64,000 nucleotides of DNA, from NCBI RefSeq assembly GCF_000690905.1, contig NZ_JMCL01000030.1, positions 62,001 through 126,000 of the forward strand, given 5' to 3'. A program made the position numbers and the translations under genes. Of the stretch, positions 27,690-37,854 are shown in pieces (the stretch's first letter is position 1; the number at the start of each line of letters is the position of its first letter). The DNA comes from Pseudomonas sp. Ant30-3 (GTDB lineage Bacteria > Pseudomonadota > Gammaproteobacteria > Pseudomonadales > Pseudomonadaceae). The notes beneath the pieces are model-generated. The model did not search any database, was not told where the DNA came from, and was given only the letters and a program-made list of their open reading frames with translations.

Positions 27690-29154
27690 CTATTTGAAAT
27701 GGGCATCGGGATGCTTGGCGCTGGCAAGTTGCGTGTTGTCCCAGCCACCGCCTAGGGCGCGGTACAGCTAGACCTGACTTTGAAGCTGTAACAAGCGGTT
27801 GGAAGCGAGCTCTTCGCGCGCCGCAAACAGATTGCGCTGAGCGTCCAGGACGGGCAGGAAGTTTTCGACGCCGTGCTGGAAACGATTAAGTGCCAGATCC
27901 AGGTACGCGCTGTTGTTGTGCACAAGATCGCGGTGCGCTTGCAGTTGCTCTTCGTAGATTCCCGCTGAGGCTAGGCCGTCGGCGACTTCACTGAAGGCCG
28001 TCTGAATACTCTTTTCGTAGGCGGTAACGCGGATGTCTTTCTGGATTTCTGCGTAATTGAGGTTCGCCTTCAAGCGCCCACCGTTGAAGATCGGAATATT
28101 GATCTGAGGAATGAATGTCCATTGGCCTTGGCCTCCGGCGAACAAATGGGAGAGCTGCGCACTGGCCACGCCGGCATTGGCCGTCAAGGTGATGGAGGGG
28201 TAGAACGCTGCCCTCGCTGCACCAATGTTGGCATTCGCGGCGATCAAGTCGCGCTCAGCTGCTCTGACATCGGGGCGTTGGCGCAGGATATCCGCAGGCA
28301 AACCGGCCGGAATGGAGGCGATCATCCGCTGCGTCCAGTCGCCTTCGTCGGGCAGATTGCCGGGTATGTGGGTTCCGACCAATAGCGCCAAGGCGTTCAT
28401 GTCATGGGCGACCCGGCGGGTGTAGGTCAAAGTCTTAGTGCGTGCGGTATCCACTAGGGTACGTGCCTGACGCACGCTCAAGTCAGAGATCGTGCCGGCA
28501 GATCGGGCGGACTGCATCACGTCGAGCCCATGGGTATAGGTGTCCATAGTCGATTGGGCAATACGCAACTGCTCCTGGTCGGTTCTCCAGGTCAGGTAGG
28601 CGCTGGCGACACTGACCACAAAGCCCACCTGCACGCTGTGCTGCGCTTCTTCTGTCGATAGGTAAGTTTGCAGGGCGCTTTCATTCAGGCTCTGGATACG
28701 CTCGAACACGTCCAGTTCGTAGGACGCGTCGCAGATATTGAGCTCGTAGTTACCGTAGGTCCCGCTCTTCCCGGCAGCAGCCAGATCTCCCGGCAGGTGT
28801 TGTCTGGCGCCTGAGCCACTGACGCCAACGTTGGGCGACATCTCGGAGCGCTGGATGCGATACAGCGCTCGGTAGGCATCGACATTCAAGGCTGCTTGGC
28901 GCAAATCGCGGTTGTTGGTCAAGGCCAACCCGATCAATTGGCGCATGGCCGGGTCGCGCGAAAGAATTGCTGCCAGTGCAAGTTAGCGATTGATTTGGCG
29001 CTGTTGGCCGCACCCACCGATGAGGTTTTATAAGCCGGACCTTGAGGCCAGCTCTGATTCACCGGTGCTTCGGGCCGGTGGTAGGCGGGGATCAAGCTGC
29101 AACCTTGCAGGCTAGCGCCAGCAGAATCGCAACAGTAAGTGCTTTCAACTTCAT
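27690..29154 (-). pseudogene. RND efflux outer-membrane channel (OprM/TtgI-like), three lesions
   Basis: A degraded paralogue of the intact ttgI at 46.6 kb. Translation from ATG 29154 gives the lipoprotein leader [15 protein letters not shown], then a one-base deletion near 29112. The next frame carries [21 protein letters not shown]. An extra CG pair near 28955 shifts the frame again. The main block (from [20 protein letters not shown]) is intact to LQLQSQV, where CAG has become TAG (27768-27770). Beyond it LYRALGGGWDNTQ continues to a stop at 27690. No fusion-protein or pump genes accompany it. Confidence 0.8.
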
Positions 29155-29346
29155 GGTTCTTACCTGATTTTTTGAGAGCGTTGACTGGCAGCTTGTAAGC
29201 AAGGAGTTCGGACTGTACTGTAATACGATAGAATGCACCATAATGTGGAAGTTCTGCAGTGCTCGGTTTTTGCTTTGACGAGGAGCATGGAGGACTGAAT
29301 GACATCCACCGGCGGTGGTCGCCCACAGGGTCAGGTAACAATTGGT

Positions 29347-29931
29347 ATGGCGAGAAAAACGGTTGAAGAGTCAGAACAGACGTGTATCAAGTTGATGGAG
29401 GCGGGTATACGGATGTTTGCCGAGTACGGTTACGCCTATTCGACGCTTGATGACATCGCGAAATGCGCAGGTCTTAGTCGAGGTGCGGTTTACGGGCATT
29501 TCAAGGGGAAGAGGGAACTGCTGCTGTCGATCATGAACGCCTCGGTATTGCCGCTGGAGAGATTCTTCGTGCCAGCGGCTGATCCGGCGCAAGGTTTTGA
29601 GCATTTCGCTCGCGCATTGAATGACACGCTTAAGGTCCAACACCATCGAGACTTCTGCACCATCTTGTTGAAGGATGGCGAAATCGGCGCGTCGGAATGT
29701 CCGGTGGTGGCCCGTTGGCGTGTGGCGCGGAAAAACCTGCGAGCCCAGCTCACGCTGCTCTTGATTGCTATGGGGGAAGTTTCGACACAGCGTACGGCGG
29801 CTGAGTTGACGGCGCTGGCACATCTGATGGCCTTATCGATCACCGGTCTGGTTATTGAGTCGTTACACAGTCCCGAGCCCACCGAGACGCTGACGAGGCC
29901 GTTCGTGCATTCCATGCAGGAACTGGTGTGA
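29347..29931 (+). CDS. TetR-family efflux repressor (TtgW/TtgR-like)
   Basis: 194 residues from ATG 29347. The N terminus [12 protein letters not shown] and the helix-turn-helix [26 protein letters not shown] place it among AcrR/TtgR-type efflux repressors, and it closely resembles ttgW at 53.4 kb. It is divergent from the dead outer-membrane channel, so it is probably the surviving regulator of a lost RND operon. Intact; it may still bind other operators (inference). Confidence 0.82.
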   Translation: MARKTVEESEQTCIKLMEAGIRMFAEYGYAYSTLDDIAKCAGLSRGAVYGHFKGKRELLLSIMNASVLPLERFFVPAADPAQGFEHFARALNDTLKVQHHRDFCTILLKDGEIGASECPVVARWRVARKNLRAQLTLLLIAMGEVSTQRTAAELTALAHLMALSITGLVIESLHSPEPTETLTRPFVHSMQELV

Positions 29932-29965
29932 ATCGCCCCGGATTCGAGTGAAGATCCTTTATTGG
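29932..29965 (+). mobile_element. IS66-type tnpB fragment
   Basis: The 34 bases after the TetR stop read S-P-R-I-R-V-K-I-L-Y-W, matching K-P-R-N-R-V-K-I-L-Y-W of the tnpB at 59.5 kb at nine of eleven residues. The fragment ends at the same TGG codon where the other copy is interrupted, and it is followed by related non-tnpB sequence. Confidence 0.6.
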
Positions 29966-30290
29966 GGGGCACGAACACTGACCTTAGCGAGCGATGCTGT
30001 ATCGAAGGTGGGAGTAGACCTCCCGAAGTCCGCTTGCAGGAGCTGGCTTAAAACCGCCCGGTGCTGCTTCGTTCAAAAGGCGTGGTGATGAGCGACCGTG
30101 GAAAAGGCGTCAGGTACGTATTGAGCAGATGAGCGAAAGCAAACCGTCCGAAGACGCATCGTTAAGGGCTCAAGCGCTGTCAGAACTGAGGCTGGCAACT
30201 AGCCTTGGGAGCAAGTCTGGAGGACACCTGCCTACCGTCCAGATGGCAGGAGGTGCAGCGCGAAGCGTTAAACGTTTGAGTGGTGGCGAG
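29966..30290 (+). ncRNA. Group II intron-like 5' remnant
   Basis: Not protein-coding in appearance. It starts CACGAAC and shares AGCGATGCTGTATC plus flanks with the sequence that interrupts tnpB at 59506. It contains several stems: GGGAG/CTCCC near 30010, AGGCT/AGCCT near 30190, and CACCTGCC pairing with GGCAGG-AGGTG (30225-30255), as well as a GCGAAAGC GNRA-like hairpin near 30135. Position after tnpB and the partner's GTGTG start suggest the 5' part of a group II intron. No maturase or domain V follows, so it is truncated by the DUF2955 gene end. Confidence 0.45.
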
Positions 30291-30291
30291 A

Positions 30292-31332
30292 TCAATGGCT
30301 CATATGTCGAGTCACGGCGAATCGATTGAGAAATCCATGGACCAGGAAAACAAGCGTCAGGGTCAGGATTACCGAGATCGACACAGAAGTGAGTCTATAA
30401 AAGATATCGAACATGATGTCATGCGAGGGCGTCAGGTATTGGCCAAACAGAATGGCCAATGTGGTAATGGCGCCAAAGCCTATTCCCGGCAGCCCTTTTT
30501 CCATGGAATGCCAACGGGCGCAGACCATCAAGGCCACCCAGAACATCACGAGAACCAGCGGTAAAATGTCATGATGATTGTAGAGTAACAACTGCATGAT
30601 AAAGCCCACTGCGCATCCCATAAGCGTGCCTACTGCACGAATCCTCCCGGCGAAATGCGCGCCTTTCCAGTGCATGGGAAACAGAATCAGGATGCTTGCC
30701 ACTTGTGCGGACAATGAATCTTTCAAGTCCAGGCATTGAAAGGCGACAAACGACGCGGTAGCGACCGTTGCGCCAAGCAGGGCTTCATGGCGCTGGCTGG
30801 GCAGGTCTTTTTCTATCGGTTGCCTGGGGCTGCGGGGAGCTGCATCTGGAAACAGGTAAAACATCAGGCCGGCGATCGCCGCAGAGAGCCAGATCGCTGC
30901 GCCATTGCACCAGAGCAGATCGATGACATCAGTTTGCGGATAGCTAGAAAAATGCAGCAGAATCGAGAGAAACACCGCGCTCAGAGCGCTGAAGAAAAAC
31001 AGTGGCCCTTTCGCCATCAGCGCAAAGCGGTATAGAAACAACAGGAACACGATGGGCACCGCCAACACCGGTCGACCACCGAACAGCCCATAAAGCACTC
31101 CGACCTCCACGCTGACCACCACGCCCTGTGCCAGGAACTGGCGGACCAGATGGGCATTTAAGGTCGGAACCAGGCCAAGGACCAACATCGGATAGACGCA
31201 AAAAAAAGCGCCATACTCCAGATTTAAAACCTTGCAAATCAACAGCCCCAGCGTACCACCGCCGGCAATGCGCAGGCATTGACGCAGGTCGTTTTCGCTC
31301 AGCCGATGGGGGCCGCCAGTCTCAGTAGACAT
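30292..31332 (-). CDS. DUF2955 (FUSC-like) inner-membrane transporter component
   Basis: 346 residues from ATG 31332. About ten hydrophobic segments in two blocks separated by a soluble stretch (PDAAPRSPRQPIEKDLPSQRH), the layout of DUF2955/aromatic-acid-exporter-like proteins. These normally pair with a HlyD-type fusion protein, as here: its ATG overlaps the restored end of the upstream HlyD gene by 11 bases. A role in exporting aromatic or other organic acids is inference from the family. Confidence 0.8.
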   Translation of the reverse strand: MSTETGGPHRLSENDLRQCLRIAGGGTLGLLICKVLNLEYGAFFCVYPMLVLGLVPTLNAHLVRQFLAQGVVVSVEVGVLYGLFGGRPVLAVPIVFLLFLYRFALMAKGPLFFFSALSAVFLSILLHFSSYPQTDVIDLLWCNGAAIWLSAAIAGLMFYLFPDAAPRSPRQPIEKDLPSQRHEALLGATVATASFVAFQCLDLKDSLSAQVASILILFPMHWKGAHFAGRIRAVGTLMGCAVGFIMQLLLYNHHDILPLVLVMFWVALMVCARWHSMEKGLPGIGFGAITTLAILFGQYLTPSHDIMFDIFYRLTSVSISVILTLTLVFLVHGFLNRFAVTRHMSH

Positions 31333-32384
31333 AATGGATGATGCTGACGAGGCGGATTTGCAGCGCACCCATCAAGCGCGCCACAACATTGTCGCTGGAA
31401 AAGAGCTGCACGGTTGCCTTCGCTCCAGAGGGTAACGAGGGCGGAAGTTCGGTATTGAACACCAGGTGGATGCGTTGGCGCTGCGCATCCCTTACCCATC
31501 GATCCGATTGCAGGGGGGGCGGCCAGATCGCCGTTTGCGTCGATCTGACCTTCTTTCACCCCCGACTCCAGGCTGCTGACTTTTGCAGCAAAAATGTCCC
31601 CTGGCCGGGCATCGAACACCACTGAGGCGGTTGTGCCTGGCTTCGCATAGCGCAACGCCTTTTCTCTGAAGTCGGCAGTGACATCGGCATTGTCTTCCAC
31701 TAATGCCATGACGGATGCACCGGCCTGGAAGTACGCCCCGGGACTGAGCTGCAGATTGCCAACCACGCCGGCACGTTCAGCCCGGACTTCGCTGTACTCC
31801 AGTTGCAGTCGGGCCTGTTCCAATGTGTTATGCGCCTGGCGGATGTGAACATTGTCGTCGCCGGGGCCACCTCTGCGCGCCTTGATTTCATCGATGGTGC
31901 TGGACGCGGCCCGTACTTGCGCTTGGGCAATAATCAGGTTGGCGTTGATCTGATCCCGCAGTTGCGTAGAGACGAAGTTTTTGTCATGCAAGGTTCGAAT
32001 GCGACCCGCCTGAGCCGCTAACTCCTGAACTTTAGCCTTTGCTGCTGACAAGTCGGCCTGCGCTGCGCCGAGATTTGCATCACGCTCCGAGTAATCCTGT
32101 CGGGCGCGCTCGATCATCAACTGCGCTTCCTTGACCTTCAAAGCAAAAGGGCGGGGATCGAGGCGGAACAGCAACTGCCCAGCCTCGACATGCTGATTAT
32201 TGACCACTGTCACTTCTATCACTTGGCCCGACACGCGAGGCGCGATACGCACAACGGAACGAGTTAATTGCGCCTGGGGTGTGAGCGGCATATAGAGGTC
32301 TGCTGCCAGGAAATAGACAAACAGGCCGGTCAAAATCAAAATGGCAAAACGGACGTGTCGGGCAAATCGTTGGTCAGGGGTCAT
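31322..32384 (-). pseudogene. HlyD/EmrA-type membrane-fusion protein, frameshift in a G7 tract
   Basis: The frame from ATG 32384 (MTPDQRFARHVR; an ATG at 32396 is also possible) has one N-terminal membrane segment, the lipoyl signature APRVSGQVIEVTVVNNQHVEAGQLLFRLDPRPF, a coiled coil and the beta-barrel. At seven G on the plus strand (31513-31519) the frame slips. With six G the protein would continue LQSDRWVRDAQRQRIHLVFN, reach LMGALQIRLVSIIHYVY and stop at 31322, overlapping the DUF2955 start. As it stands the C-terminal ~60 residues are scrambled. Slippage-based on/off switching is possible. Confidence 0.75.
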
Positions 32385-32396
32385 GGCAACTTGCAT

Positions 32397-32991
32397 AAAG
32401 CGTTCATGTGCGATCCGTTGGATGATGATCTATCCATGACTGTTTAATCGTCGTCTTGAACTCGATGCGCCCAGAGGCCACGAGACAATCAGTGGGATGA
32501 AATGAAAAGGGTGGGTGGGACTTGAGGACAGATTTTACCCAGTGCAGGAGAAACAGGACCATTTGAAATGTTGATAGTCCCAATTCATGCGGGGAATAGT
32601 CTGCATCGCGTGCAAGCTTCTATTTTGGCGATCACCGTATTGCAGTGGCGAAAAGAGTGCGTTAGTTGATTCTTGCGCTGGCGAAGTTTTTTGTTGCTGC
32701 CATTTGTCATTAAATTCGCCTGATATTAGTGTCCGGCGATTATAGATACTTCCAGAACTGGATTTCTTTATTGCTATTCGGGAGTGGGTATTTGGTGCAG
32801 CACAACTGCACTGCGCTTATCTGTTCGTCTGCAACACATCATCTCAGCCCGGTTTTTTTCCAGCACCAGGCCAGCGGTACCATCGGGGCTGCGCCAGCGC
32901 GGCCACGCGCGCTTTTCGGGAGTAGGGTGGCAAAACCAATCAGCTTGCTGCGTCGTATCAGATACAACGCATCAGTCTTCAAGTTCGTTCA
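32397..32991. other. Intergenic region between HlyD and phospholipase D-like genes
   Basis: About 595 bases, AT-richer than its neighbours. I see no supported gene, terminator or repeat. It should carry the promoter of the minus-strand HlyD-DUF2955 pair at its left end. Confidence 0.4.
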
Positions 32992-34542
32992 TTACAGCAG
33001 CCATTCAATCGGCAGAATCGAAAGCAATGAAACGGTCGCGCGCTGAAACAAGGTGACACCCGGTTCACTGTCATGGCGCACCTGTATGCCGTCACGTAAT
33101 TCTAGCCAATACAACTGATCGTTATCAGACAGATGCACTTCATACGCTCGTTCAGGGATTTTTGCAGTGAACGCCTCGTCGATTTCCCCGGCCATTTTCG
33201 GGCTGTCAATGACAAACCCAAGTTCAGTGTTAAGGTGCGCCGAGCGAGGGTCAAAGTTAAAGGAACCGACGAATATACGAGACTGGTCTACACCGAAGGT
33301 CTTGGCATGCAGGCTTGAACCAGAACTGCCAAACGGTCCCGCGCTCTCGTTGCGCTTCCCTTCAGGGGCGGTACGGCGCATCTCATAAAGAACCACGCCA
33401 GCCTTGAGCAAGTCTTTGCGCCGCTTGGCGTAGCCTGCGTGAACCGCAGCCACGTCAGTGGCCTCCAGTGCGTTAGTCAGTACTCGCAGGCGAACGCCGC
33501 TATTGGCAATCTTGGTAAATGCATCGACTCCCGCTGTGGTGGGGACGAAATAGGGCGAGACCAAGTCCAGGTTATGAGCCGGTTTCCCGAGGATGTCGCC
33601 CAACTGAGTCATGAGTAGTCCGGAGGATGTCACTTCGCCGAGACCTTTAGCAGGGTCATCACTGACCATGCGCGTGTGCGCCCATTCAAAGGTAAGTTTG
33701 TTCTGGAGTAAGCGAGTCATAAAATTCGATTTGCGGATGGCGCTGATGTATCGCGTTGCGGCTGGGGAGCGTTCAAGGCTGGCGGCAGCAGCGGTTATTT
33801 CAGTAAGGCGAGAGGGCCCTACGGACGGCAAGATACGGTCTGCCGGATAGGCGCTGTCACTTGCCCAATACTTATCAAAGTCGTTGGAAACGCTGTTGAC
33901 GATCGGCCCGATGGCAAAGACATCCAAATCGGCGAACAGCACGCCTTCACTCGCCCCGAAGTATTCATCACCCACATTACGCCCACCGACAATGGTGGCT
34001 TGATTGTCGGCAGTGAGCGATTTGTTATGCATCCGCCGATTGGCGCGACTGAAATCCGTCAAGTAACCCAATGCTTTGGGCGAGCGAACAATAAAGGGAT
34101 TGAACAATCGAACTTCGATGTTAGGGTCGGTATCCAGGGCCGCGAGTTCGGTATCCAGGCCGGCTGTGCCGTTATCATCGAGTAATAGACGGACCTTTAC
34201 GCCTCGGCTCGCTGCTTCGCGCAAAGCATCTAAAAGCAGTGTTCCGGTGATGTCGCCATGCCAGATGTAATATTGAACATCCAGGGTTTTTTCGGCCGTG
34301 CGGGCCAGTAGAATCCGTGCGGCGAAGGCGTCGTAAGGGTCAGCCAAAGCGACAATGCCGCTTTGGCTTTTATCCGCCTCGACGCCGATCTGTTGGTCGA
34401 TAGCGCGGCCCAGTGTGGTGGACTTTGCCTGAGTCTGCGGGAGTGTCGTAGAGATCGTCCGGCCTTCAAGCGAGGGCAAAGTGCAGCCGCTCAGTAAGCT
34501 GATGCCAAGGATCAGTGTGCACAGTTGATGAGCTGGAATCAT
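32992..34542 (-). CDS. Phospholipase D-like (cardiolipin synthase-type) lipoprotein
   Basis: 516 residues with a lipoprotein signal (LLSGC, Cys20). Two HKD motifs are present: H172-x-K174-x4-D179 (HNKSLTAD) followed by GGRN, and HAKTFGVD near residue 415 followed by GSFNFDPRS. This is the ClsC/YmdC-type layout. Periplasmic or membrane-attached phosphatidyl transfer, such as cardiolipin formation, is likely. Gene complete; the upstream MscS gene ends ~100 bases earlier on the same strand. Confidence 0.85.
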   Translation of the reverse strand: MIPAHQLCTLILGISLLSGCTLPSLEGRTISTTLPQTQAKSTTLGRAIDQQIGVEADKSQSGIVALADPYDAFAARILLARTAEKTLDVQYYIWHGDITGTLLLDALREAASRGVKVRLLLDDNGTAGLDTELAALDTDPNIEVRLFNPFIVRSPKALGYLTDFSRANRRMHNKSLTADNQATIVGGRNVGDEYFGASEGVLFADLDVFAIGPIVNSVSNDFDKYWASDSAYPADRILPSVGPSRLTEITAAAASLERSPAATRYISAIRKSNFMTRLLQNKLTFEWAHTRMVSDDPAKGLGEVTSSGLLMTQLGDILGKPAHNLDLVSPYFVPTTAGVDAFTKIANSGVRLRVLTNALEATDVAAVHAGYAKRRKDLLKAGVVLYEMRRTAPEGKRNESAGPFGSSGSSLHAKTFGVDQSRIFVGSFNFDPRSAHLNTELGFVIDSPKMAGEIDEAFTAKIPERAYEVHLSDNDQLYWLELRDGIQVRHDSEPGVTLFQRATVSLLSILPIEWLL

Positions 34543-34642
34543 GAATTACTCGACGTGGGCCATTGATGCATAACATTGTTCAGCGGGTCGCCATCGTTTT
34601 TATAGGTGGTCTTTGAATGACGACTCGACGACGCTTGATCGA

Positions 34643-37183
34643 TCATTTTTCGTGTTTCCCCGGTGTCGTTACTGCACAGTGACTAGCGCCATACTCCGCA
34701 CTAGGCACCATCAGGCGCTCACGCGGATCGGCAATTTGAATGTTTAGCTCACGGAACCTTTCCAATATGCGGCGATTGGTTTCGCGCTGTACGCCCCATC
34801 GCCCGTTGGACAAGCAACGAATCTGCCCCGTCAAGGTGAGCATGGGTCCATCAATCGCATCGACCCCCCAGACTTCCAGATCGGCCAGAATCAAAGGTCC
34901 AAACGTAGGGTCGGCACGTAGCTCGGCACCGATTTTCTTAAGTTCATTGCTGGCTAGATTTACGTCCGTTTCATAGCCGATGTTGACGCGTACTGCGGCG
35001 TTGCCGATACCTCGGTTGGTATTGTTAACCGTAGAGACGGAGCTGAACGGAATGATATGCAGCGAGCCATCTCCAGCGCGTAGGCGAACTGTACGAATGG
35101 ACAAATTTTCCACCGTGCCGCTAACACCCGCGACGGTAACGCCGTCGCCCACCTGCATGGCGTTCTCCATGAGCAGGAAAATACCGGTGATGAAATCCTG
35201 AACCAATTTTTGTGAGCCAAAGCCCAGCGCAACCCCGATGATGCTAGCACCCGCTAACAGCGGGGTGGTGTTGATGCCAATCTGAGTCAAGGCCGTCAAC
35301 CCCACCACTAGCGTCAGGACAACGAGCAAAATTGTTCGCATCATCGGCAGTAGTGTTTTTAGGCGGGCTGCACGTGTCAGGTCTCCATTTTCGGTCCACA
35401 GTGTGACGCGTCGCTGAACAGTGCTATCGATCAAGTACCAGACGATTACGGCGATCACTAACGCAGTGAAAATAGTCAGTGCCGCCGACGTCATGCTGCC
35501 GCCGATCGTGCCTGGGGCAAACCAGTCGATAGCGTTGATCCCTTGTGATTGCAATAACGCGACAACGGTCAGAACCATCACAACAAAGGAGATCAGCCGG
35601 CGAATCAATGGAAAATAACGCTCCCCCATGTTGCTACGCAGGTTTGAAGGTCTACTGTTATTTGAGGGGGCGACACCGTTATCTACGTGAAGCGCTTTCG
35701 CTACCAAGCCTTGGACAAAAACATCGACCAGACGTCCGACCATGATGATCGCAGCTGTGACTGCGATGAACTCCATTAGCCTTGGGAAACCATTCTCGAT
35801 ACCCAGCGCCCAGATAAACCAAAGCCCCATGACCAGCGATGCTGCAGGGATTACCCAGATCTTCGCCAACCAATTACGCAACGCTGCAAGCGAGCCAGTG
35901 GCTTCTGGCGCGGCGGCGATGCTGAGGCCAATTGGCTTGCGGAATCGGAAGATAATCATGACTGCAGCGAGATGAATGAGCAGCGAAACCAGTTTAACCA
36001 TGGCTTGGCGACCCGCTTCGCCGGCCCCGAGCTGACCGGCAGCGGATGCCAGCGCAATCCCGAAGGCGGCGAATACGATGAAGCGGCGCAGCCAGGTATA
36101 AAGAGCGCGCGCCGAGAGTGGAGTGATCCGTAACAGGCGAACGCCACGACCGTACGGGGCAATCAACACACGTAACACCGCCATGCAAATGCTGGTAGTG
36201 ACGTAAGCCTTGAAGAAACCCCGCACGACAGAGAGTGCGTGTGGATCAAGGGTGGGTAGCAAGTGGATGGCCAGCGCTGCGGCACAGAAAAAAGCCACCA
36301 ACCCCAGCAGATCGAGCAATAGCGTGCCGAGCGCAAAAGGGAGCAAACGCAGTGTGCGCTCGGCCATATCGCGACGGGTAAAGGCTATCGCCTGGGCAGG
36401 ATCCTCATGAGGGAGAGGTTCATGTCGTGCGGGTATTACTTCAGGATTGGTCGGCGAAGCCGGTGTCGTGGCAGACGTAATGTCTTCAGCATCCTGTACG
36501 ACCAGCGTTTCGACACGCTCTACGCCGTCGCGAACTGTTTGGACCAAGACTACGTTTTCTTGCTCGGGCGCTAACTCCGCCTGGGCTTGGGTCTCTGCAG
36601 CAGACGGCTGCGCGGCGGCGAAGTTCTCTTCAGCGCGCGTGCGCGTCGCAACCTCGTGCAGACGCGACGCCACATTACCGGCATATTCGGCTAGCGCGCG
36701 GCGGGGGTAGCGCAAACCCCGATTCACGAGCGCTTGTGCAGACACGCCAAGCACAAATACCGCGAGCAGACCGCACGCTGATTCAAACAGCAGTTGCCTC
36801 CAGGCATCGTCATAAAAACTGGCCTTTAACCACTGGGCGAGTTCCGCTGCTGAATGTTCGAACAGATGCAATTTCTCGCCCAGTCGAGTGATCCATTCGC
36901 CAAATTCATCCAGCGTGCGAGCAATCAAACCGTCCGCTTCAAGCGGTGCTGTGTCTGCCTCGGGATCAGGCGGCGGGGGAGCCTTGATGACGTCTTCGGC
37001 ATTAACGGTTGCCGTCTCTGCGGGGCTTTCCTTGGTCGACTGTTTCTGGCTCGCAGGAAGGGCTTCCTGCGTTTGTTTATTGGTCTGTTCCTCAGGAATC
37101 ACCCGCGCTTGCGCGGTCCATGGCGCACACACAGCCAAACTGAGCATCAGTGTTAAAAGAAGAGGCAAGCAACGTTTGATCAT
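34643..37183 (-). CDS. Large mechanosensitive channel, MscS family
   Basis: 846 residues: signal peptide (LLLTLMLSLAVCAPWTAQA), a periplasmic domain rich in Glu/Pro/Ala, many membrane helices, and a C-terminal MscS core with the pore-side sequence ASIIGVALGFGSQKLVQDFITGIFLLMENAMQVGD followed by the beta domain GTVENLSIRTVRLRAGDG. Size and plan match YbiO-like channels rather than short MscS. It releases osmolytes on hypo-osmotic shock. Complete and apparently monocistronic. Confidence 0.88.
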   Translation of the reverse strand: MIKRCLPLLLTLMLSLAVCAPWTAQARVIPEEQTNKQTQEALPASQKQSTKESPAETATVNAEDVIKAPPPPDPEADTAPLEADGLIARTLDEFGEWITRLGEKLHLFEHSAAELAQWLKASFYDDAWRQLLFESACGLLAVFVLGVSAQALVNRGLRYPRRALAEYAGNVASRLHEVATRTRAEENFAAAQPSAAETQAQAELAPEQENVVLVQTVRDGVERVETLVVQDAEDITSATTPASPTNPEVIPARHEPLPHEDPAQAIAFTRRDMAERTLRLLPFALGTLLLDLLGLVAFFCAAALAIHLLPTLDPHALSVVRGFFKAYVTTSICMAVLRVLIAPYGRGVRLLRITPLSARALYTWLRRFIVFAAFGIALASAAGQLGAGEAGRQAMVKLVSLLIHLAAVMIIFRFRKPIGLSIAAAPEATGSLAALRNWLAKIWVIPAASLVMGLWFIWALGIENGFPRLMEFIAVTAAIIMVGRLVDVFVQGLVAKALHVDNGVAPSNNSRPSNLRSNMGERYFPLIRRLISFVVMVLTVVALLQSQGINAIDWFAPGTIGGSMTSAALTIFTALVIAVIVWYLIDSTVQRRVTLWTENGDLTRAARLKTLLPMMRTILLVVLTLVVGLTALTQIGINTTPLLAGASIIGVALGFGSQKLVQDFITGIFLLMENAMQVGDGVTVAGVSGTVENLSIRTVRLRAGDGSLHIIPFSSVSTVNNTNRGIGNAAVRVNIGYETDVNLASNELKKIGAELRADPTFGPLILADLEVWGVDAIDGPMLTLTGQIRCLSNGRWGVQRETNRRILERFRELNIQIADPRERLMVPSAEYGASHCAVTTPGKHEK

Positions 37184-37854
37184 AATATGAGCCTGAGTGG
37201 CGGTGATTTTTTAAAGCATTAACGGGCTGTGCCAGCAAAATCGCTGCTAGCCCACAGGACCAAAGCTATTGAAAATTTCAGTGACGATAGGATCCACCGT
37301 CTGCAGCACATGGATTGACAGATAGAATTCGGCGAATCTTCGCTGCCCATATTGCGGGCAAAACGTGGAGCCATAGACGGACTTTTGTGCGGCTCCTATT
37401 GGGTAATCGACTCGAGATATTCAGGTAAGCGGGAGCCCACATAAAATCAGAAAGCGCGGAGGGATCAATCCATTTCGCGAATTAAATAGACGATGCAGTC
37501 TAGTATTGGTTCATTTCTTGTCGTCATCAGGCGCATCATCATGTCTGCCCGAGCTTTGCATCTGCTTACGTAATCTTCACGCACGCCAGGCTAGTCACCA
37601 TCGTTGGATCTGATTGTTTCCAGATTAAACTAGACGGAAGGCTCTATTTTAGATACTTTGCTGCGGCAACTTTTCTCTCTGGATCCTGCATTCGAGGTCC
37701 TCAAATCTTTTTTCATGAGGTCTGCTCGAGCGAGAGGGCGGGGAGATGAACAATGATGTTTTAGTGCTTTCAGCTTCAACTTGTGGCAGGCCGCAGTCTC
37801 CCATCCAATTTTTGATCGCTCCTTTCTGGTGCCTCTTCGGATAGAAATAATACC
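37184..37854. other. Intergenic region between MscS and pqi operon
   Basis: About 670 bases with divergent genes on the two sides, so it should hold both promoters. I see no supported gene. A short minus-strand frame at 37649-37879 overlaps the pqiA start and has no family match. Confidence 0.4.

Noticed and set aside
30129..30329. A 66-codon frame after the TetR gene
   Set aside because: It lies in the structured intron-like remnant and has no family similarity or ribosome site.
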